Part shown: in pieces, positions 17,796 to 26,339 of the stretch
Numbering within the stretch: the stretch's first letter is position 1
How the letters are laid out: each line of letters begins with the position of its first letter
NCBI RefSeq assembly: GCF_000429865.1
Contig: NZ_KE386978.1
Span: 74,763-138,762, forward strand
From: Cucumibacter marinus DSM 18995
Lineage (GTDB): Bacteria; Pseudomonadota; Alphaproteobacteria; Rhizobiales; Devosiaceae
DNA length: 64,000 nt
Reading direction: 5' to 3'
The notes under the pieces: model-generated
What the model saw: only the letters and a program-made list of their open reading frames with translations
Databases searched by the model: none
What the model was told of the DNA's origin: nothing
Program-made: the position numbers and the translations under genes

Positions 17796-18089
17796 ATGAC
17801 CATGATCGTTGCCGGCAAGCTGTTCGTGCCCCAGGGCCGCGAAGACGAGTATATCCAAGCGCATAAGGGGATGGTCGAGCGCGCGCTCTCGCAGCCGGGA
17901 TGCCTTGAATTCTTCCTCTCCAAAGACCCTGTCGTGCGCGGGCGGATCAATCTGTTCGAGCACTGGCAGAGCCCGGCCGATTTCCATGCCTGGAAGGCGG
18001 AGACCCAGCCACCGCAGGTCGATATCGACATTCTCGATGCCGAGGTCGCCCATCAGGTGATCGAAGATCCGAGGGTTGCGGCGGACTAG
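17796..18089 (+). CDS. Antibiotic biosynthesis monooxygenase-like (ABM) protein
   Basis: A 97-residue ferredoxin-like protein of the ABM/quinol monooxygenase type: GKLFVPQGREDEYIQAHKGM, then QPGCLEFFLSKD and HWQSPADFHAWKAE match the family's beta-alpha-beta layout. Members oxidise quinols or act as small cofactor-free oxygenases. It follows the hydrolase gene by 71 nt on the same strand and may share its transcript. Starts at 17796 or 17802 are both possible. Confidence 0.75.
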   Translation: MTMIVAGKLFVPQGREDEYIQAHKGMVERALSQPGCLEFFLSKDPVVRGRINLFEHWQSPADFHAWKAETQPPQVDIDILDAEVAHQVIEDPRVAAD

Positions 18090-18149
18090 GTGCGTCGGGG
18101 TTGGAGGGCGGTTGCACGCTTGTCAGAACGTGCCGGCACACTCTCCCCG

Positions 18150-18210
18150 GTCATTGCCCGACTTGTTCGGGCAATCCAAGTTGGACCACCCGGACAAGCC
18201 GGGTGGTGAC
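18150..18210. repeat. Double REP-like hairpin element
   Basis: Two perfect hairpins stand side by side: ATTGCCCGA-CTTGT-TCGGGCAAT (18153-18175) and ACCACCCGG-ACAAG-CCGGGTGGT (18185-18207). This paired CTTGT/ACAAG-loop element is a common intergenic repeat in alphaproteobacteria. It lies between convergent genes (ABM protein and methyltransferase), where it may serve as a bidirectional transcript end. Confidence 0.7.
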
Positions 18211-18258
18211 GACGGTGTGTGAGATTCGATCGCAAGACGGCATTCGGATTGGCGCGGA

Positions 18259-18828
18259 CTACGCGGCGCGCTTGCGAGCCAGCAGCCAGATGGAATCATC
18301 TGCAGCCAGCTCCGAATAGCTCTGCATCTCGATGATCTCGAAATGCGGCTCGAAGACCTGCCTCAAGCCGTCCTCGGTCCAGTAGACCGAGGTCACGCCG
18401 TGATGGTTCTCGATCCCCTCACCGCGCCAGAAAGTATGAAACACATAACCCGGCGCGTTCAGAAGCGCCGGCTGGCGGGCGACCGATGCTTCAAGCTGAT
18501 CGGGCAGCAAATGGATCAGCACCTTGTTGGTGAACAGGGCGTCGAAGTTCCGGTCGGTCTCAAGCGTCACCGCGTCGAGCTTCAAGAGGTCGGCGTCGGG
18601 ATGGGTTTTGCGGTAGAAATCGAGGAAAGGCTGGGCGCCGTCGGATCCGGTGACCGTGTAGCGCTTCGACAGGATGTCGAGGTCGATGCCTGGCCCCATA
18701 CCCAGTTCAAGAATGCTGGCCCCCTCTGGCAACACGGTCTCGAGGATCGGGATCAGGTCCCGCCCGTCATAGCCCTCGGCCATGCGGATATAGGCGCGGG
18801 CGTTCTTCTCGTCGTTGAAATAATCCAA
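18259..18828 (-). CDS. Class I SAM-dependent methyltransferase
   Basis: The 189-residue protein has the SAM-binding motif ILELGMGPGIDLDILS and an acidic second-strand end (VTGSDG). LLKLDAVTLETDRNFDALFT follows as motif II/III, and IHLLP as motif IV. No substrate-recognition domain is visible, so the target (small molecule or protein) is unknown. It lies just downstream of recR on the same strand with 53 nt between, possibly a read-through gene. Confidence 0.8.
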   Translation of the reverse strand: MDYFNDEKNARAYIRMAEGYDGRDLIPILETVLPEGASILELGMGPGIDLDILSKRYTVTGSDGAQPFLDFYRKTHPDADLLKLDAVTLETDRNFDALFTNKVLIHLLPDQLEASVARQPALLNAPGYVFHTFWRGEGIENHHGVTSVYWTEDGLRQVFEPHFEIIEMQSYSELAADDSIWLLARKRAA

Positions 18829-18881
18829 GGCTGCTCTCCGTCATGAGGGAGACCGAAGATACCGGTGCAACGGTGGCTTGG

Positions 18882-19505
18882 CTAAGTGTTTTGGTCCCCG
18901 AAGCGGGTGCGGGCCTTGAGCGCCTGGGACAGCGTGCCCTCGTCGAGATAGTCGAGTTCGCCACCCACCGGCACGCCATGGGCGAGCCGCGTGACATTGA
19001 CACCGAAAGGCGCCAGCCGGTCGGTGATGTAGTGGGCCGTGGTCTGGCCTTCGACAGTGGCGTTGACCGCCAGCACCACTTCCTTGACCTCACCGGTCTC
19101 GACCCGTTTCACGAGCGCATCGATCGAAAGGTCTTCGGGGCCGATGCCATCAAGCGGAGACAAAGTGCCGCCCAGCACGTGATAGAGCGCCATGCCGATG
19201 CCGGCACGCTCCATGGCCCAAAGGTCGGCTACGTCCTCGACCACGATCAGCAGCCCCTGCTCCTTGCGGCGCGGGTCGGCACAGATGCCGCAAGGCGAGA
19301 CCGTGTCGACATTGCCGCAGATCTCGCAGGTCTTGACCGCATCGACCGCCCGCGCCAGGGCGGCGGCGAGCGGGGACATGAGGCTGTCTTTTTTCTTGAT
19401 GAGGTGCAGCGTGGCGCGGCGCGCAGAACGGGGGCCGAGCCCGGGCAACCGGGCCAGCAATTGAATCAGCTGATCGATTTCCGGCCCGCCGGTGCGCGCA
19501 CTCAT
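18882..19505 (-). CDS. recR: Recombination mediator RecR
   Basis: RecR, with RecO, loads RecA on SSB-coated gaps. The 207-residue protein shows the helix-hairpin-helix start ([14 protein letters not shown]), the C4 zinc site CEIC...PCGIC and the Toprim strand [16 protein letters not shown]. Length is normal. Third gene of dnaX-ybaB-recR; it starts 10 nt after ybaB. Confidence 0.97.
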   Translation of the reverse strand: MSARTGGPEIDQLIQLLARLPGLGPRSARRATLHLIKKKDSLMSPLAAALARAVDAVKTCEICGNVDTVSPCGICADPRRKEQGLLIVVEDVADLWAMERAGIGMALYHVLGGTLSPLDGIGPEDLSIDALVKRVETGEVKEVVLAVNATVEGQTTAHYITDRLAPFGVNVTRLAHGVPVGGELDYLDEGTLSQALKARTRFGDQNT

Positions 19506-19515
19506 GTGGCGTGAC

Positions 19516-19839
19516 CTAGAACGGCAGCTTCATGCCCGGCGGGATGGGCAGGCCGGCTGTCAGCTCTCGCATCTTTTCCTCGGCCGCCTGCTCGCCCTTC
19601 TGGCGCGCGTCGGCGTGGGCGGCGACGATCAGGTCTTCAAGAACCTCGACATCGTCCTCCTTGAACATGGAGGAGTCGATCTTGACGCCGCGCATGTCAC
19701 CCTTGGCGGTCAGGGTCACCGAGACCATGCCGCCGCCGGCGGTACCGGTGACCTCGGTGTTCGCCAGTTCGTCCTTCATCGCTTCCATTTTTTGCTGCAT
19801 TTCCTGGAAGCGGCCCATCATGCCCATCAGGTCTTTCAT
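19516..19839 (-). CDS. YbaB/EbfC-family nucleoid-associated protein
   Basis: A 107-residue protein with the family pattern [20 protein letters not shown] and [20 protein letters not shown], forming the tweezer-like dimer that binds DNA. It overlaps dnaX by one base and precedes recR, the conserved arrangement dnaX-ybaB-recR. Its exact role in alphaproteobacteria is not settled. Confidence 0.93.
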   Translation of the reverse strand: MKDLMGMMGRFQEMQQKMEAMKDELANTEVTGTAGGGMVSVTLTAKGDMRGVKIDSSMFKEDDVEVLEDLIVAAHADARQKGEQAAEEKMRELTAGLPIPPGMKLPF

Positions 19840-21605
19840 CAGTCATCCTCTTGAAAATCGTCAAGGCCGGGGTCGGCCTCCGGCGGGTTGCCGGGATCCA
19901 TCTCGTTTTCGGCTTCGGCGGATACCGCATAGGGGCGGATATCGACAAGCCGGGCGCCGGGAAACAGGTCGAAGACCTTTCTGACCACGGGGTCCTGCCG
20001 CGCCTCGTCAATCTCGGCCTGCCGTTTCGCCTCGTGCTGCTGTTTGATCGTGGTGATCGGCGCGCTGCTCGAGACCGATATCATCCAGGTGCGGCCGGTC
20101 CATTCCTTCAATCGGGCGGATAGTGCCTGAATGATGTTGGGGTCGGCATCCGGGGTCAGCGCCACCTCGATCCGGCCGGTCTCGAAGCTGACCGGGCTGA
20201 CCTGGGCTTCCAGCGCATGCTGGAGAAGGATTTCGCGCTTATCGCGCGCCAATGCAACAAGGTCGGTGAAGCTCGATAGCTGAGGACCGGCCTGTGCTTG
20301 GGGGGCACTTGACGGCGCCGGCTGGCGCGCCAATGACGCACCACCGCGATAGCTCGCGGATGGCCCGGACGGCGCCTGTGCGTGCCCGGCCATGGCCGGC
20401 GTTGCGCCATGGGCCACTCCCTGCGCCGACCCATGCGGCTCGGCATTGAGCTTTTCGATCAGTTCATCGGGCGACGGCAGATCGCTGGCATGGGCGATGC
20501 GGATCAACACCATCTCGGCTGCCGCCAGCGGATCGGGCGCGGTCTGGACTTCCTGAAGCCCTTTGAGAAGCATTTGCCAGGCGCGGGAGAGAATGCGAAT
20601 GCCCAGCTTCTTGGCGAATTCACCGCCGCGGTCGCGTTCATCGGGGGTGAGGCCCGGGTCCTCCGCAGCGCGGGGCACGACTTTCAGCCGGGTCACCAGA
20701 TGGGTGATGTTGGCAAGGTCGGAAATCACGGTTACCGGGTCGGCGCCGGCGTCATATTGGGCGCGCAGCGCCTCGAGGGCTTTTTCGATTTCACCCTTCA
20801 TCAGCGCCTCGAACATGTCGAGGCCGATGGCGCGGTCGGCGAGCCCGAGCATGGAACGCACGGCCTCTGCATCGATCTTGCCGCCGCCATGGGCGATCGC
20901 CTGATCGAGCAGGGAGAGCGCGTCGCGTACCGAGCCTTCGCCCGCGCGCACCACAAGGGAGAGCGCATCGGCCTCATAGCCGATACCTTCCTTCTCGAGG
21001 ATACCGCCCAGATAGGTCGTCAGCGTATCCGCCGGCACCCGGCGCAGATCGAAGCGCTGGCAGCGGCTGAGGATGGTGACCGGCACCTTGCGGATTTCGG
21101 TGGTCGCGAAAATGAACTTCACATAGGGAGGCGGCTCTTCCAGCGTCTTCAGCAGGCCGTTGAAGGCGCTTTTGGACAGCATGTGCACTTCATCGATGAT
21201 GAAGATCTTGTACGGCGCTGAAACCGGACCATAGCGAGTCGAATCGATGATCTCTCGGATATCGTCGATCCCGGTATGGGAGGCGGCGTCCATCTCGACC
21301 ACATCGACATGCCGGCTTTCGATGATCGCCCGGCAATGCGTGCCTTCTTTTTCAAGGTCGAGGGTCGGATGCGGCCCGCTCTCATCGGCATAGTTGAGCG
21401 CGCGGGCGAGAATGCGGGCGGTCGTGGTCTTGCCGACCCCGCGCACGCCGGTGAGCATAAAGGCATGGGCAATGCGGTTGGCCTTGAAGGCGTTGGTGAG
21501 GGTCCTCACCATCGCGTCCTGGCCGATCAGGGTTGAGAAATCCTGTGGGCGATATTTGCGCGCCAGCACCAGATAGGAAGATGTGCCGGTCTCGTTCGCT
21601 GCCAT
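19839..21605 (-). CDS. dnaX: DNA polymerase III subunit gamma/tau
   Basis: The clamp-loader ATPase. The 588-residue protein starts with SSYLVLARKYRPQDF and has Walker A GVRGVGKTTTAR, Walker B IIDEVHML and sensor FATTE, then a proline/alanine-rich middle and a tau-type C-terminal domain. The segment that in E. coli holds the four zinc cysteines reads ALNYADESG...EGTHC here, leaving only the last cysteine. The start at 21605 fits the conserved N-terminus. The SRP RNA gene lies directly upstream on the same strand. No clear frameshift slippery site was found. Confidence 0.96.
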   Translation of the reverse strand: MAANETGTSSYLVLARKYRPQDFSTLIGQDAMVRTLTNAFKANRIAHAFMLTGVRGVGKTTTARILARALNYADESGPHPTLDLEKEGTHCRAIIESRHVDVVEMDAASHTGIDDIREIIDSTRYGPVSAPYKIFIIDEVHMLSKSAFNGLLKTLEEPPPYVKFIFATTEIRKVPVTILSRCQRFDLRRVPADTLTTYLGGILEKEGIGYEADALSLVVRAGEGSVRDALSLLDQAIAHGGGKIDAEAVRSMLGLADRAIGLDMFEALMKGEIEKALEALRAQYDAGADPVTVISDLANITHLVTRLKVVPRAAEDPGLTPDERDRGGEFAKKLGIRILSRAWQMLLKGLQEVQTAPDPLAAAEMVLIRIAHASDLPSPDELIEKLNAEPHGSAQGVAHGATPAMAGHAQAPSGPSASYRGGASLARQPAPSSAPQAQAGPQLSSFTDLVALARDKREILLQHALEAQVSPVSFETGRIEVALTPDADPNIIQALSARLKEWTGRTWMISVSSSAPITTIKQQHEAKRQAEIDEARQDPVVRKVFDLFPGARLVDIRPYAVSAEAENEMDPGNPPEADPGLDDFQEDD

Positions 21606-21684
21606 TCGCTCTCGCCTGGTGATCCCGCCGCGCCGGGCATCGGGCCCGTTCCGCTCTTTACTCGAGCGATTGCGCCTTGCGTAA

Positions 21685-21786
21685 GGCGGGAGGCTGAACC
21701 GACCCGTGTCGAAACTCGTTAGGGCTGCTTCCTTCCGGACCTGACCCGGTTGGCGAGGAACACGTCCGGCCAACCTCCCTGGCCCC
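21685..21786 (-). ncRNA. ffs: Small signal recognition particle RNA (4.5S type)
   Basis: Read on the minus strand, this ~100-nt RNA contains the universal S-domain core: GTCAGGTCCGGAAGGAAGC, then AGCCC. GGGAGG near the 5' end pairs with CCTCCC near the 3' end to close the rod. It binds Ffh for co-translational membrane targeting. Its position just upstream of dnaX-ybaB-recR is conserved. End coordinates are estimated from the terminal pairing to a few bases. Confidence 0.93.
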
Positions 21787-21882
21787 TATGTGAGCCATCG
21801 CGCCACGATATGCAAGGGGGCGGCGGCCCTGCACTGTCACTGCCCACAAGGGCCCGCGCCCGGGGGGCATTTCCGGGGTTGC

Positions 21883-22881
21883 TCATGCATCCGCTGCATC
21901 TGCCGACGGCGCAGGCATGTCGATCACCACGCTACCGGTCTTGTGCCGGGTTTCAACCCGGCGATAGGCGTCCACGATATCGGCCAACTGGTAGCGGCTG
22001 TCGATGATGGCGCGGATTGCGCCAGAAGCGGCAAGATCGCGAACCGCTTCGAGATCGGCCTGGCTGTCGCCATTGACCCGCAGCAGAAGTTTCTTGCCGC
22101 CAAAGACCGAAGTCCAAAGCGCGGCAAACGCGTCGGCAATGCCGAATTCGAGGGGCAGAAAGATGCCATCGGACTTGAGGATGCGCCTAACCGCACCGAA
22201 TTTCAGCGTGCCGGCGGTATCGAATACCAGATCGAACTCCTTGCCGCCGCGGGTGACGTCCTGCTTGCGGTAGTCGATGACGTGATCAGCGCCGAGCGAT
22301 TGCAGCAAATCGTGGTTTCGGGCGCTGGCGACCGCGGTGACTTCGGCACCGAAATGCTTCGCGATCTGCACCCCATAGACACCAACCCCACCCGAGGCTC
22401 CGCCAACCAGTACTTTCTGACCGGGTTGGACCGGCGCGAAATCGCGCAGGAAAACCAGGGCACACACCGCGCCGAACGGCAGGGCCGCAGCATCAGCGAA
22501 GTCGAGGTTCTCGGGCATGTGGGCGATCGCACCGGTTTCCGGCACAGCGATATATTCGGCATGGGCACCGAATTTCGGGCTCATTCCGAACACGCGATCG
22601 CCGGGCTTGAAGCGGCTGACATTGGCGCCAACAGAGTCAACCTGACCGGCGAACTCGGAGCCGAGCACCTTTCGGCGCGGCGCCAACGGGCCCGCCATCA
22701 GGCGCCCGGGCAGCCACAAGGCACCGGGGAAGGCAGAGGCGCGAAAGCGCCAGTCTGCGGTAGTGACGGTGCCGGCGGCGGATCTCACCAAAACCTCGCC
22801 CTCACCGATCTCCGGGCGGGGCATGTCGCGGATCTTTACGACATCCGCGGCGCCATAATTTTCATAATGAGCGGCCTTCAT
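21883..22881 (-). CDS. Zinc-independent MDR-family NAD(P) oxidoreductase
   Basis: A 332-residue medium-chain dehydrogenase/reductase of the quinone oxidoreductase-like type. It has a GroES-like N-domain, the nucleotide motif GGASGGVGVYGVQIAKHFGA (about 145-165) and GSEFAGQVDSVG in the first domain. The catalytic and structural zinc cysteines of alcohol dehydrogenase are absent. AGGGA stands 9 nt before the start. The substrate cannot be told; enal or quinone reduction is typical of relatives. Confidence 0.83.
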   Translation of the reverse strand: MKAAHYENYGAADVVKIRDMPRPEIGEGEVLVRSAAGTVTTADWRFRASAFPGALWLPGRLMAGPLAPRRKVLGSEFAGQVDSVGANVSRFKPGDRVFGMSPKFGAHAEYIAVPETGAIAHMPENLDFADAAALPFGAVCALVFLRDFAPVQPGQKVLVGGASGGVGVYGVQIAKHFGAEVTAVASARNHDLLQSLGADHVIDYRKQDVTRGGKEFDLVFDTAGTLKFGAVRRILKSDGIFLPLEFGIADAFAALWTSVFGGKKLLLRVNGDSQADLEAVRDLAASGAIRAIIDSRYQLADIVDAYRRVETRHKTGSVVIDMPAPSADAADA

Positions 22882-23076
22882 GAATAGGGATCCCTGTGCG
22901 GTTCAGCCATGCCTTTTGGGCCGAGTATGCCGCATCCGGGCGCAACGCGGGAGTGAATTGACTGATTTCGTTGGCTTTCCTTGCGTTTTCACAAGGATTT
23001 ACGGCAGAAACGGCCGCTACCGCACCGGTGAAAAGGCAGTGCTCGCCGCCGGGCAGACGCGGGCTTCGGGCACGGA

Positions 23077-23706
23077 TTATCCACTGCCGGGGCTTTCCCG
23101 CGTCGCATCCCCCTTGCCGCCCAGCGCCCTGATGACCTCGGGCAACAGCTTTACAGGCAGGCTCGGATTGCTCCGCCAGGGTGCATAACCAAGCGTCAAG
23201 ACCACACCGAACAGCGCCAGCATGAGCGTTGGCAGGGCCGCTTCAGCATTGAAGTCCCCATGCCGCATGACGCCGAAAAAGAACAGCGCGAGCGAGCCCG
23301 CCAGGCTGAGCGCGCCGATGACGAAGATCGCGATCTTTGCGCCGCCATGCTCGCCAATCGTCACCGGCAGGTCCGGATTGATGTCGGCAAGGTCCTCGCC
23401 CACGGCCTCGAGCAAGGCGAGATGGGTGGTTTCCGCCTCGCCGCCCGGCAAGATGTCGGCGGTGCTGTTGATCCCGATATGGTGCTTTTGCCCCTTGGCG
23501 ATCAGATCGAGCCGGCGGTAGCGCACACCGCGCACGGTCTGATCGACGAGCGCTGCACGGGTGACCCCGCGGAGATCGAGTGTCCAGTTGACCTGTCCAC
23601 CTGGCCGGTAGCAGGTGAGCGCATGATCGGCGAGCACGAAGCGGATGGCTGCGGCAGCCATCGCAGGCTTGAAGGTGAATTCTCTTGTGTCCCGCTCAGC
23701 GGCCAT
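23077..23706 (-). CDS. Hypothetical protein with C-terminal membrane helices
   Basis: I do not recognise the family. The 209-residue protein has a beta-rich soluble first half (residues 10-110, of PH-like character with ITCYRPGG-like strands) and two membrane helices (about 125-145 and 160-178), then a charged tail. It overlaps the 3' end of pheA by 11 nt on the same strand, so it is translated from the pheA transcript. No motif suggests a catalytic role. Confidence 0.6.
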   Translation of the reverse strand: MAAERDTREFTFKPAMAAAAIRFVLADHALTCYRPGGQVNWTLDLRGVTRAALVDQTVRGVRYRRLDLIAKGQKHHIGINSTADILPGGEAETTHLALLEAVGEDLADINPDLPVTIGEHGGAKIAIFVIGALSLAGSLALFFFGVMRHGDFNAEAALPTLMLALFGVVLTLGYAPWRSNPSLPVKLLPEVIRALGGKGDATRESPGSG

Positions 23707-24538
23707 TGTTCCCCGGCGCCGGCGCTTCGGGATAAACGCCGAGGATCTTCACGAAGTCGGTGAAAAATCCGAGTTCCTCAAGCGCCAGATGAACGCCGCG
23801 ATCTTCCGGGTGCCCCTCGATATCGGCATAAAACTGTGTGGCGTTGAAGGAGCCATCGACCATGTAGCTTTCGAGCTTGGTCATGTTCACGCCGTTGGTC
23901 GCGAAGCCGCCCATGGCCTTGTAGAGCGCGGCTGGCACGTTGCGCACGCGGAAGACGAATGTCGTCTTGACCGGGCCATTATTCGCAGGCGCCTCGTCCT
24001 TTTTCGGTGACATCACCAAAAAGCGGGTGGTGTTGTGGCTTTCATCCTCGATATCCGGGGCCAGGACCTCGAGCCCATAAGTCTCTCCAGCCAGCCTTGA
24101 TGCGATTGCGGCGACCGACTTGTCGCCTTTCTCGGCGACAATGCGCGCCGACCCGGCTGTATCGACGGCATTTATGGTGGTCAGTCTGTGCTTGTTGATG
24201 AAACGTCGGCACTGGCCGAGCGCCACGTTGAGGCTCATGACCGATTTGACGTCTTCCAGACTGGTCCCCGGCAAGGCCAAAAGGTTCATGCGGACCCGGT
24301 GGTAATGCTCGCCGATAATGAAGAGGCCGCTCTCGGGCAGCAGGTGGTGGATATCGGTGATGCGGCCATAGAGCGAATTTTCCACCGGAACCATGGCGAG
24401 ATCCGCCGCCCCGGTCTGGACCGCTGTGATCGTCTCCTCAAAGGTCACGCAGGGAAAGGGCTCGTCCTCGGGAAACCGTTCGGCGACCGCCGAATGCCCG
24501 AATGCCCCCAACTCGCCCTGAAACGCGATCTTGCGCAT
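23696..24538 (-). CDS. pheA: Prephenate dehydratase
   Basis: Converts prephenate to phenylpyruvate in phenylalanine synthesis. The 280-residue stand-alone enzyme (no chorismate mutase domain) opens IAFQGELGAFGHSA, has the NTTRFLVM catalytic-threonine motif and ends with an ACT regulatory domain (VRNVPAALYKAMGGFATNGV; KLESYMV in place of the LESRP motif), which mediates phenylalanine feedback inhibition in the family. A 300-nt divergent region separates it from the cytochrome gene. Confidence 0.95.
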   Translation of the reverse strand: MRKIAFQGELGAFGHSAVAERFPEDEPFPCVTFEETITAVQTGAADLAMVPVENSLYGRITDIHHLLPESGLFIIGEHYHRVRMNLLALPGTSLEDVKSVMSLNVALGQCRRFINKHRLTTINAVDTAGSARIVAEKGDKSVAAIASRLAGETYGLEVLAPDIEDESHNTTRFLVMSPKKDEAPANNGPVKTTFVFRVRNVPAALYKAMGGFATNGVNMTKLESYMVDGSFNATQFYADIEGHPEDRGVHLALEELGFFTDFVKILGVYPEAPAPGNNGR

Positions 24539-24839
24539 AGCCTACATCCTGATCATCAAATGGCGCGGCACTATTGACGGGCGGCCCACGCCAAGTCAAT
24601 TGCGGCCAACGCGGCCAGGTCAATCGCGCCCTGATCGGGTGCAGGCTTTGCAAGGGCTGGAAAATCCGGGGGAATTGTCGCACCCTCGGGGCGGGATATT
24701 GCACCGCTCAAGGCTTGACTATATGGTCCGCGCGCGGCGCGAAAGCCCCGCAAACAATGGCGCTTGCCTTGAGGTGAGTCGCTGCTTAGGCCGACACTCT
24801 CCGGCAATCGGACAAATTGGGTTGGGAGAAACCGCGAAA
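24539..24839. other. Divergent intergenic region, pheA / cytochrome c
   Basis: Three hundred bases between divergent genes. TTGCAC followed 15 nt later by TATATG (around 24700-24727) is a possible promoter for the cytochrome gene, with short spacing. The pheA side carries a short imperfect direct repeat (GTCAATTGCGGCCAACGCGG / GTCAATCGCG). No riboswitch or attenuator fold was found. Confidence 0.3.
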
Positions 24840-26225
24840 ATGGATTCCTTTGAGTGGAACAAGATCATCGGCGCTGTTCTTGGCACGCTGCTTTTCGTGA
24901 TGGGGGTCGGCTTTATCGCCGAAGCCATCTACCACCCGATTGAGGACCGGGGCGTGGGCTACGCGCTGCCGGGCGAAGAAGAGGGCCATGGCGGCGAGGC
25001 CGTCGAGGAAGAGCCCGAGCTTCCCCTGCCGGTTCTTCTGGCGAATGCCGATGCCGGCGCTGGCGAACGCCAGTTCGCCAAATGCAAGAGCTGCCACGAC
25101 CCCGCCGAGGGCGGCGCCAACAAGGTTGGCCCGGGCCTGTGGGATGTGGTCGGCCGCGAGATTGCGAGCCATGAAGGCTTCTCCTATTCGACGGCCATGG
25201 TCGAACATGCCAATGACTATCCGGCATGGACCTATGAGGCGCTCGACGAATTCCTGGCCTCGCCCAAGGATGCTGTTCCGGGCACCAAGATGAGCTTTGC
25301 CGGCCTGTCGGACCCCGAAGATCGGGCTGATATGCTGGCCTATCTGCACACGCTGTCGAACAATCCGGTCGCCTTCCCCGAACCCGAGGCCGCGCCGGCC
25401 GAAGAGGGAGCGGCCACGGACGAGGCTGCGGCCACTGAAGACACTGGTGACGAAACCATGCCTTCCGAGACCAGCGAACAGATGGCTGAGGAATCCAGCG
25501 AAGCGTCGGCGGAAGATATGGCCGCCGAAGAGGAAGCCGAGCCTGCACCGGCAGATGTCGTGACCGAGTCGCCCGCCTCGACCGAGCCCACCGAAGGTGA
25601 AGCGGTGAGCGAGGAAGTGGACGCAGCCGGTGAAGCCGCCGACAGTGCGGCTGCCGAAGAACCTGCGATGGCAGAAGAACCGGCGATGGCAGAAGAGCCC
25701 GCAGCCGCTGATGATGCCGCCATGGCTGAAGAGGCGCCCGCTGAAGACGCGGCGGCTCAAGACACGGCAACCGAAGCACCTGCTGCAACCGAAGCACCTG
25801 CTGCAACCGAAGCACCTGCTGCAGCTGACGACGCTGCGATGACTGAAGAAGCCCCTGCTCAGGCAACCGGGCTCGCAGCTCAGGTCGCCAGCGCTGATGT
25901 CGCCGTTGGAGAGCGGCAGTTCGTCAAGTGCAAGGCCTGCCACGATCCTTCGCAGGGTGGCGCCAACCGCGTCGGCCCGCCGCTCTGGGACGTTGTCGGC
26001 AATGAAGTTGCCTCGCATGACTATGCCTATTCGAGCGCAATGAGCGACTATGCGTCCGAGCAGGGCACCTGGACCCTTGAAGCGCTGGATGCCTATCTGA
26101 CCGCGCCGCGTGATGTGGTTCCGGGCACCAAAATGACTTTTGCCGGGCTGAAGAAGGAAGATGAGCGGCACGCCGTGCTGGCCTATCTCCACTCGCTCTC
26201 GGAGAACCCCGCCCCGCTCGAATAG
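24840..26225 (+). CDS. Membrane-anchored two-domain cytochrome c
   Basis: The 461-residue protein has one N-terminal membrane helix (about 8-30) and two homologous class I cytochrome c domains. Haem sites are CKSCH (C82, C85, H86) and CKACH (C364, C367, H368), each followed by PGTKM-(S/T)FAGL holding the methionine ligand. Between them lie about 170 residues rich in Ala, Glu and Pro, with tandem units such as AEEPAM and ATEAPA. The single-domain relative CycM shuttles electrons between bc1 and aa3 oxidase; a similar role is likely. The linker and duplication suggest recent internal repeat expansion. Confidence 0.9.
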   Translation: MDSFEWNKIIGAVLGTLLFVMGVGFIAEAIYHPIEDRGVGYALPGEEEGHGGEAVEEEPELPLPVLLANADAGAGERQFAKCKSCHDPAEGGANKVGPGLWDVVGREIASHEGFSYSTAMVEHANDYPAWTYEALDEFLASPKDAVPGTKMSFAGLSDPEDRADMLAYLHTLSNNPVAFPEPEAAPAEEGAATDEAAATEDTGDETMPSETSEQMAEESSEASAEDMAAEEEAEPAPADVVTESPASTEPTEGEAVSEEVDAAGEAADSAAAEEPAMAEEPAMAEEPAAADDAAMAEEAPAEDAAAQDTATEAPAATEAPAATEAPAAADDAAMTEEAPAQATGLAAQVASADVAVGERQFVKCKACHDPSQGGANRVGPPLWDVVGNEVASHDYAYSSAMSDYASEQGTWTLEALDAYLTAPRDVVPGTKMTFAGLKKEDERHAVLAYLHSLSENPAPLE

Positions 26226-26339
26226 GGCTGGCAAATCCTCTCCCGATCTGGTTTCAAGGGCCGTGGCGACACGGCCCTTTTGTTTTGCGACAGGGGGACC
26301 ATGGCGCCGATCGAGGTCCAACGGAATAAAGGGATGCCC

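Noticed and set aside
22880-23188. Plus-strand frame of 102 residues
   Set aside because: No ribosome site, overlaps the 3' end of an opposite gene, and has no recognisable domain.
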